NCBI GenBank assembly: GCA_037501455.1
Contig: CM074863.1
Location: 55,905,501-55,969,500 of the forward strand
DNA length: 64,000 bases
Direction of reading: 5' to 3'
Origin: Lantana camara
Lineage: Eukaryota; Streptophyta; Magnoliopsida; Lamiales; Verbenaceae
A model generated the notes under the pieces. That model was not told where the DNA came from and did not search any database. It was given only the letters and a program-made list of their open reading frames with translations. A program made the position numbers and the translations under genes. How positions within the stretch are numbered: position 1 is the stretch's first letter; each line of letters starts with the position of its first letter. Of this stretch, positions 47,547-55,007 are shown one piece after another.

Positions 47547-47753
47547 TGACACGGGCGTGTCAACTTTACCTTGTTCAGCGTGACACGGGGGTGCATGATG
47601 GTCTGGTTTTTCTGTACTGTGACACGGGGGTGTCACGGATTGCTTTGTAATGGTGACACGGGCGTGTCACCTTCTGTTCTCATACATATTGTCTGTTGTA
47701 CCCAGACACGGGGGTGTCACGGCTTAGTGTGTAAAGGTGATACGGGCGTGTCA
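47547..47753 (+). repeat. Array of six 16-bp palindromes, element D LTR
   Basis: Units start at 47547, 47581, 47620, 47654, 47704 and 47738, with spacings 34, 39, 34, 50 and 34 bp. TGACACGGGCGTGTCA (first and fourth) has perfect 7-bp arms around GG. TGACACGGGGGTGTCA (third) and TGATACGGGCGTGTCA (sixth) are one-base variants; the fifth starts with A. The second has a decayed right arm. It is the largest array in the window. Confidence 0.85.
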
Positions 47754-47805
47754 CCCTCTGTTTTTCATGCATTTTGTTTTGCATACATGGCTGTACGTAT
47801 GCATG

Positions 47806-47807
<2 letters not shown>

Positions 47808-47857
<50 letters not shown>
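47808..47857 (+). repeat. TA dinucleotide microsatellite
   Basis: About 25 TA units directly downstream of the palindrome array in element D's LTR. Confidence 0.9.
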
Positions 47858-47860
<3 letters not shown>

Positions 47861-49248
47861 TATATAATGTAACATATTTACACATTTATATATGTTTAGT
47901 GAATATTTAATATTATTTGGATTTATTTGATTGAAATTGTGGAATTAAGAGTTCGAATGAATTGAATGATTGAATGTATGATTTAATTCCTTAATAGTGC
48001 ACATGAGCATAATCTTATCTTTTACATATTCACATCATGATCATTGCATTGCCAAGCGTCTTATTTGGTCATATTGAGTCTCGCTTCACTTTTCCTGCAC
48101 AGATTTTGATTCAGTTGGAGACGAGGCCAGTCAGTGAGGCTCGTGGTTGCTCCTTTTTGCGGTTTAAGGTGGGTTTCTCTTCTATGTAGATATAAGACCC
48201 TATATATACCTTCAATGTGAAAGCTTTCGACCAAAATTATATATATAGAGAGAGAGTCGTTTTAAAGAGTAAATGTTTTCAACGTAAAGCCTTGTTTTAT
48301 GAACCCTACCTAATATTTTGGCGAGAAATGAATGAATGCACGAATGGGGCCTAGGGACTTAGTGTGAGTGGCTATCCGGGGAGGCACGGGCCGACGGTGA
48401 TCCCTCACACTAGTCCCACCAATGAACGGCGTAACCGGACCTCGTTAGGAGTTGGCGAGGAATGGACGCTGAGCGCCATCTGGGGAGTCATGTAACCCCT
48501 TTTGGTCAATGAATGGGTGGTCGGGCCTTGAAAACCCACCACCAACCTGGAGGAAGAAGGTGTAAATGTTAATGATTGTGCACAAAAGAATGATTGCATG
48601 AAAAGAATGAATGAATGAATGTTTAAATGATTTACACAAGGTGTTGGTTGGAGATAATGCACGCCCACTCGCCGGGCCAATAATGACCTAATGTTAATGA
48701 ATTGTTATAATCCCTTTTGATGATTTCTATTTGCCCACTTGGGAAATTCTTTAAACCCTCACTTGGGATTATAGCTTGCATGTGATTGTTTAATTACCGT
48801 TGTATATTATATTTATGCCCTGTTTTATACCCACCAGTCCCTTTTGGACTGAACCCGTTTGGTTCTCAGTTGTTTTGTGCAGGTGTTGAGGGAGCTAGGC
48901 GGGAATACGAGTCCTAGGTCTTGCATTCGTCTCTAGCTCTTGTATTTTGGTCTTACACTTGCATACTACTTTTGATTTGTATATGGATATTATATTAGAG
49001 TGTACTTGTTTTGAGCCATGATGGCATGCGATGATGTATATGACTTATTTTTGGAGTTGTGATGCTCATTGTTGTTGCTTCCGCTTTAATGTTTTACGCT
49101 GATTTTATGGTTAAGGGTTAGCCCGCCTAGCTTAGAGTGTGTGTTTGTCCCCGTTCGCCGTGATTTGGCTCGGGTTTGGATTGTCCATTTCATATTCGGG
49201 TCGCGTCTCGGTTACGGGGGATGTGACACCTTGCGCTCCGGTGTTACA

Positions 49249-49461
49249 TCCTTAAGTGGTATCAGAGCTTAGGGTTGCAAAACCCGGGCTTTCGTGTCGT
49301 GTGAGTCAGTCTAGGTCGTTCGGCTTAGGGACTACTTGACAATGTGTTGCATATGCATCTCTTTTGTGCTTAATTGATTTAAATTTTGAATTTTGATTGA
49401 ATTATTTGCATTAACATGCATAGACTAAAAATAACACGCATTTTTAGTGTTTATTGACAGG
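49249..49461 (+). other. Element D primer-binding site and gag leader
   Basis: TCCTTAAG and TGGTATCAGAGC (49257-49268) follow the LTR; the rest is a short AT-rich leader. The gag start is placed at 49462 because element C starts at the matching codon; an upstream in-frame ATG at 49447 would add five residues. Confidence 0.85.
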
Positions 49462-50606
49462 ATGCCTCCACGTAGACATCGTGATCGATCTCCAGGACGA
49501 CGTCATCATCGTGATCGTACTCCTACACCTCCACCTCCACAACCACTGCCGGCAGAGGCCTTTGTTAATTCGGTTATCAATATCATAGATCAAAGGCTGC
49601 GAGATTATGTACCACCGGCACCTCCAGCACCACCTGCACCTGTTGTACCGCCCGAGGCACCGCTTTCTGTTATACTTAGGGAGTTTCAGAATCAAAGACC
49701 TCCCAAGTTCTTTAAGGGAAATGATATGCAGGCAGAAATGTGGCTGAAGGAAGTTGAGAGGATATGAGAGCTCATTCCATGTGAGTCCCGAGAGAAGGCT
49801 CGATGCACCATCACTTTGATACAAGGGGAAGCCTACTCTTGGTGGGAAAGCACACGGATTGTGTTGGAAGCAGCTGGAGAAGAGATCAATTAGGAAGTAT
49901 TCACGAGAGAATTCAAGAATAAGTTCATCCCTCCCGCATCCCGTACTCGAAGGCTTAGGGAATTTACCGAATTGAAGCAAGGGTCGAGGTATGTGGCCGA
50001 GTATATTTCGGAGTATGAGAGGTTATCCCGCTATGCACAAAATATAGCAGGCGATGACTTCCATAAGGCTATGCAGTTCGTTCAGGGGCTTCGGCCGGAT
50101 ATTCAGATAGCTCTAGAGGCAGTTAATACCAGCACTTGGGCAAAGGCTACTTCAAAAGCCTTAAAGGTTGAAGATTCGGTGAATGCTAGGAGGCCAGCTT
50201 ATCGCCAAGGACAAGGATCAGGATTCGGCTCGGGATTTAACAAGGGAAAGAGGCCGATGAATGTACCAACTCCACCACAAAAAGGGCCTTTCAAGAAGCC
50301 TAGAGTAGGAGGTCCGATTGCACCCGTTCCACGACCACCTTAGGCTCCACCGGTTCCTAAAGGATCTCGCAATGATCAGCCACCGTGTACTTATTGTGGA
50401 TGGCCAACTCATTCTTATAGCAATTGCCGAAAAAGATTGAAGTTGTGTTTGATTTGCTGGAAAGGAGATCACATGGCTTTTGCATACCCGGATAAGATTC
50501 CAAGATATCAAGCTGGAGCTCAGAGACCGATGGTTCAGGCACGAGCCTATGCTCTTGAGAGCGAGGAGCAGAATGTTGAGGTCGACCCAAACGCCGTGGT
50601 GGAAGG
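49462..50606 (+). pseudogene. gag: Element D gag, three in-frame stops
   Basis: Gypsy Gag, one continuous frame to the copia insertion. The N-terminus is basic (MPPRRHRDRSPGRRH), then a Pro-rich stretch, and the capsid start RPPKFFKGNDMQAEMWL. The capsid body has ELKQGSRYVAEYISEYERL, followed by a Gly/Lys-rich linker and two CCHC-type zinc-knuckle regions. The first begins CTYCGWPTHSYSNC. The second, CLICWKGDHMAFAYP, has Tyr in place of the final Cys, as in element C. Stops are TGA 49765-49767, TAG near 49891-49893 and TAG 50341-50343. Each is a single transition from a sense codon. Minus-strand frames here are shadows. Confidence 0.9.
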
Positions 50607-51751
50607 TGTTAGGAATAGTGCCCTAAAAGCCGATTGTATATCCGCTTTGTGCTTTTCCTTATTGTAATCACAGACAATCTTTGAATAAAATAACGAATTG
50701 AGGCAACACTTCTTTATATGCTCTTGTTTGGTATGCGTTTACTTTAGTTGTGCATGTATGAGAACTCCCCTAATCCTGATGACTTTAGGACTCTACCATT
50801 TAGGTGAAATGGTTCATGAAACGAGCCCTATATCACATAAGTCATGATTAGTAAAATACTCCAAGCCGATGAGTCCTACAGACAGTGGGAGTGTCAACCT
50901 GACTCCTCTAAGGCTTGCTTGTGGGATCACGCCCTTAAGAAGGACCACCTTGTTTCATGGAGGTGCAAAGTGTATAGTTGATACGTGCGTGATACATGAG
51001 GGTGCTTACTTTAATAAGTAAGTTCACTGAGGTGCCCCGTGTGAGAACATTCCTAAATGGGAAAGGAAGTTTCTATTTCAGGAAATGGAAACTTCCAGAT
51101 TAGGAAATGTCTCACGAGTCATTGATGTGATTAATTGATCCTTAGACTTGAGGTTCCTTGTCACTTTATGAGTTAACATTGTAGTCTTAGGTATAAGCTT
51201 TAAAGGGTGTCGCCTTAGACAACTGATTCAAGGCTTATGCTGGGGCTGCACAAGTGATTCATGAAAGTGAATGAGAATCAAGAAAGGACCTACACTTGCA
51301 TTTGCAAGGTGATCTCTTATTGTGTAAGTCATTCATATGCCATATGGAGTCCTTGGCCAAGGCAGTAGATCAAGACATCAAGAAAAGGGTTTCTTGGATT
51401 GAGATCAAATGGATATGAAATGCACTTAACTTTAAGACCGGATTATTAGGGTTCTGATTATTCCCTTACCCTAGATCTTGGTTGAGAGATAGTAAGTAGG
51501 AGGATTGTATCTCGCATGAATCAATGACTTAAAGGTTCTGTCGAATCCGAACATTCCAATTCAGCTAGGGGTTAAACACCTGTTGCTAGACTATGGTCGT
51601 TTAATCTGTGGACTGATTAATTAATTAGTGAATTAATTAATTAGGGTCACTGCTAATTGAATTGAGAACCTAGAGGGTCACACACAACAACTTGGTTACA
51701 TGAGTTGAGGCTTTAAAATGATTAAACGAGTTAATCGGGCCAAGAGGGTTC

Positions 51752-51809
51752 CACACGTGTGAAATCACACGTGTGGCTCACGTGAGTGACACGTGTCACA
51801 CACGTGTGA
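51752..51809 (+). promoter_or_regulatory. ACGTG palindrome cluster in copia U3
   Basis: Five ACGTG cores in 58 bp: CACACGTGTG (three times), TCACGTGA and GACACGTGTC. They lie about 350-400 bp upstream of the TATA box. The same block is at 59879-59936 in the 3' LTR and, partly altered, at 20999-21053 in the solo LTR. These are G-box-like cores; function is inferred. Confidence 0.55.
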
Positions 51810-52157
51810 ATATATATATATATATTATATATATATGTATTAAATAATTAAATGTGTTAATTATTTAATAGACTTTGGTTTAATTTCGAATTAAAAAGAA
51901 AGTCTTATTTTGGAGAAAATAATCTAGTTAATTAATTACGAATTAATTAATTAGATAAAAATAAGTTATTTATTTTATAATAAATAAAGTATAAAATTAT
52001 CCAAAAATAGTTTGGATATTTTTAGCTCTCTTAAAAGTTGACTTGAATTAGAATTCAAAGTCAAAGTTGGAAAATACTTGATGATCAAGTAATAGGAGAG
52101 AGAGGAACCAAATCCTTGTCCAACAAGGAATAGGTTCGGCCGTCCCTCTCCCTTTCC

Positions 52158-52166
52158 TATATATAG
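52158..52166 (+). promoter_or_regulatory. Copia TATA box
   Basis: TATATATAG at LTR offset 1,551, with the twin at 60285-60293. It leaves about 390 bp for R and U5. Confidence 0.6.
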
Positions 52167-52552
52167 GGGAGCTCATGCTCCCCTTTAGAGCTAATTGACA
52201 ATTCTTTTGGTTCATGTGTTGAACACCTTCCTTTCTCCAAGATCAAATAAACACTAGGTTAAGCCTAAACACTAACTAGAGAACTAGCATCCTTACTAGT
52301 TAGATTGTGATCAAGTTGGTGGACTTTCTCTAGAGACTTCAAGTTAGAAGTTTGAAGATTCGAGCTTTACCAAGGAGAGGGGATCAAGCCGCGAGAAGAG
52401 CGTTCTTGGGTGGCTTGAAACGCTTCAAGAAAGAACAAAAGAAAAGTAAGTTTTTTGTCTCTACGAATTTGGTTACACGATTGCGAGTCCAAGGTCCTTT
52501 TGTTGGGAAAATTTTTTAAATTCCGTTGCTTTCTGATTCGTGTTTTCCAACA

Positions 52553-54797
52553 AGTGGTATCAGAGCCACCTCGTTAATCGTGTTTCTGATTCGTCTCCAT
52601 TATTCTGAATTTGGTAGAAATTCTTAGGCTTAGATGCGAATTAGGTATTCATGAGTTCTTTTAGAAAGCCTGAAATACGAAACTGTAATTTTTCTTGAAT
52701 TTCTGAAACTGTTTTCTTAAATTGTGTTTTCGGAAACCCGTTTTGATAGAAATTAATTTAATTCGTGTTTTTTAATTTTGGATTCTTTTGGTTTTTGAAC
52801 TAAAAATACGAAATACGAAATCGCGTTACGAAAACGCGAGCCTGGACGTGCTAAGGCGTAGCACGCCAGGCCCGAGCGCCCGCCCGCCCAGCAGTCCCGC
52901 AACCGCGCGGGACTGCCCGCCACTGCCGTCCGCCAGCGCCTAGGCGCGCGCCTAGGCGAGCCCGCCTGCACCTCCCACAACCGCGCGGAAGCCTCCCGGC
53001 CGCGGCCGCCCGCCTCGCCCAGCTGATGCGCGAATGCACGCCATGCGCGCGCGATGCTGTGCGTCAGCCGGGCTTGGTCTCGGGCGGACGTGCAGTCCGT
53101 TCCGGGCACTTCATTTCGCGATCTTGATTTTCGTGTTTAGTCCAATCCAATCCCGATTTAATTTTTCTGAAAATTTTATTTATTAAATTTGAATTATATT
53201 TGAAATAATTGATTAAATTGAGATTTTAGAAATTTAAGCAATTTGAACTTTGGAAAAATTACAAATTTTATTTTCTGAAAATAATGAAAGAAAAAAATTA
53301 TTGATTTTGGAAATTAATTGGAATTTTATTGGTTTATTGTTTTTTCGGGTTTTATTGAAAAGGCTCTTGAACAAGAATTGCATCTAAGTCATGTTTTAAT
53401 TCATTAGGACTTGAAACGGGAATTTTAATTTATTGGCTAAATTTAAATTCTCGCAAAAGCATGTTAGGTGATCATGGGTTTAGATCTATGTATGGTTTTA
53501 ATTTATGCACATGGATGGTTTAAATTGGGGTTGGAGCCCTATAGTTGCGTTTTTCAATTGAGGTTGGAGCCTCACTTATGTGCGTACTGTTATGTGATTT
53601 ATTATGTGGCTTTCCATATTACTGTTTTTTAGGCCGGGGTATGCCCCGTGTAATTGTCTTAGGCCAATATGAAGATTGAGCCTTATTACTTTATGTCTTT
53701 TTCTTTTTATTGTAATTTGAGAGTAGAGATAGGTGGTGAGGTTTTATTTTCATTTTGGAGACAATGCACCCATGGAGTAAGATGGACCACATTCAAGTAA
53801 CAAGGAGGCCATAAGTGAAGACCCCTCAAAATGTTAGGGAGGGGAATCACAATTGTTAAATGTAATAGAGATAGGGCTCGTATTTTGTTACCGCTTTCCC
53901 TTATGTGATTTGAACTGTTTATGTGGCATGTATGTTAGAACTTGTGATTGTGGAGTGGCTCCCACATATCACGCATAAGATAGGTAGAACCCATGATCAT
54001 TACATGTTAGTATCATGCTAGGACATGTTATCTGTTTATGTGCTTGTTTGAAATGCATTTAAGTGTACTTGCATTAATCAAGACTAATAAAATTGGATAA
54101 CATATATGTTGGTGAGGTCGAACCGGACAACTCTCCGGTTGATTCGAAAATTCCCATTAAATATTAAGCTAATTTCGAACAAATAGGTATTTAATTCGAG
54201 ATGCAAATTTTGAATTAAATTCCTAGCATTCCATCAATAGGTTTTAAGTTTAGTAAGTAAAGCTAGTTATTGTCCGCGAGTCGTGGGATAGCTAGTGGAG
54301 CTTATTAGTTCTTAGTTACCTAATTGATCATTTTAAATGATCAATATTTCATGATCGATTTTAGCAAGGGCAATGTCCGCGAGTCGTGGGTCGTTCGAAC
54401 TAAGTTTTGGTCATGATCTTATGATTGATGGGTCTAGCTTAACGCCTAAGTAAATATGGATGTCGCACGAGTCGTGGGTCCATATTGAAAGATAGGTGAT
54501 GCAAAAACAATTACTAAGAGTTCTAAAGGTGTTAGAATTGGTAAGTTGTACCTACCTAGGGTTCTTACTGAGAATGTCCGCAAGTCGTGGGTTCGAGGTG
54601 AAATGCCTAGGATCTTAGTACCCACTGGGAAACGTGTTCCTCTTAGACCTTTGGGAATTATAGATCTTTGAAAAACAGTGGGAGCTACAATAGATTAAAG
54701 ACCTTATCTTTTGTATATCGTTATAATTCAGCATGCTCACTAGTTCTCTGTTTTACCATTTAGGTCGTAGATTCTGTGATTCTCTACATGTTTTGAA
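52553..54797 (+). other. Copia primer-binding site and 2.2-kb leader
   Basis: TGGTATCAGAGCCACC (52555-52570) is the tRNA-Met complement. The leader to the gag ATG is unusually long and non-coding. It contains a GC-rich island (52838-53110), a segment with GAACCGGACAACTCTCCGG (about 54119-54137) that can fold back through CCGGA/TCCGG, and three repeats of a phrase with GAGTCGTGGG between about 54277 and 54480. It is homologous to the remnant at 5346-10687. Confidence 0.85.
52838..53110 (+). other. GC-rich island in the copia leader
   Basis: About 270 bp dominated by G and C inside an AT-rich leader. A perfect 22-bp palindrome (52937-52958) is built from two inverted copies of CGCCTAGGCGC. Repeated AACCGCGCGG occurs near 52901 and 52979. 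Open minus-strand frames over it are compositional. The remnant copy at about 5346-5510 keeps only a diverged, shorter version. Confidence 0.7.
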
Positions 54798-55007
54798 ATG
54801 GCAACCAAAAACCCTCTTGTATCGATCCTCGAGTCAAACAAGTTTACTGGTCCCAACTATTCTGATTGGCTGAGGAATCTAAAAATCATTTTAGATTCTG
54901 AGAAGAGAACTTATGTTCTCTTCGAAGGGGAGCCCAGTCCCGAAGGGGAGGCTCCCACTCGGGCCGAGCGGGATGTGATTCAGAAGTGGAAGGATGATAA
55001 TCTCTAA
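54798..55007 (+). pseudogene. gag: Copia gag N-terminus, ended by an in-frame TAA
   Basis: Starts at ATG 54798 (MATKNPLVSILESNKF) after the leader, with WLRNLKIILDSEKR. TAA at 55005-55007 follows KWKDDNL. The frame continues unbroken after the stop into the 55020 segment, so the stop lies inside the Gag coding sequence rather than at its end. The same TAA is present in the older remnant at 10883-10885. Without read-through only a 69-residue Gag fragment is made. Confidence 0.88.

Larger units (their letters stand above)
46605..49248 (+). mobile_element. Element D 5' LTR (2,644 bp)
   Basis: TGTGACGCCCC to CCGGTGTTACA. Features: CT-rich leader ending TTCAAGGTAAG (about 47185), palindrome array (47547-47753), TA microsatellite, motif (48051-48081), exon-like block (48103-48168), hairpin CAGTCC-CTTTT-GGACTG (48835-48851) and TGTGCAG (48876-48882). 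Non-coding. Confidence 0.92.
50607..52552 (+). mobile_element. Copia 5' LTR
   Basis: TGTTAGGAAT to TTTTCCAACA. ACGTG palindrome cluster at 51752-51809, an alternating AT run after it, TATA box at 52158-52166 before GGGGAGCTCATGCTCCCC. No coding capacity. Confidence 0.96.

Noticed and set aside
49444..49980. 178-codon minus-strand open frame
   Set aside because: Antisense shadow of element D gag.
52753..53109. 118-codon minus-strand frame over the GC island
   Set aside because: Arg/Ala-rich product of the high-GC leader; stop codons are rare there by composition.
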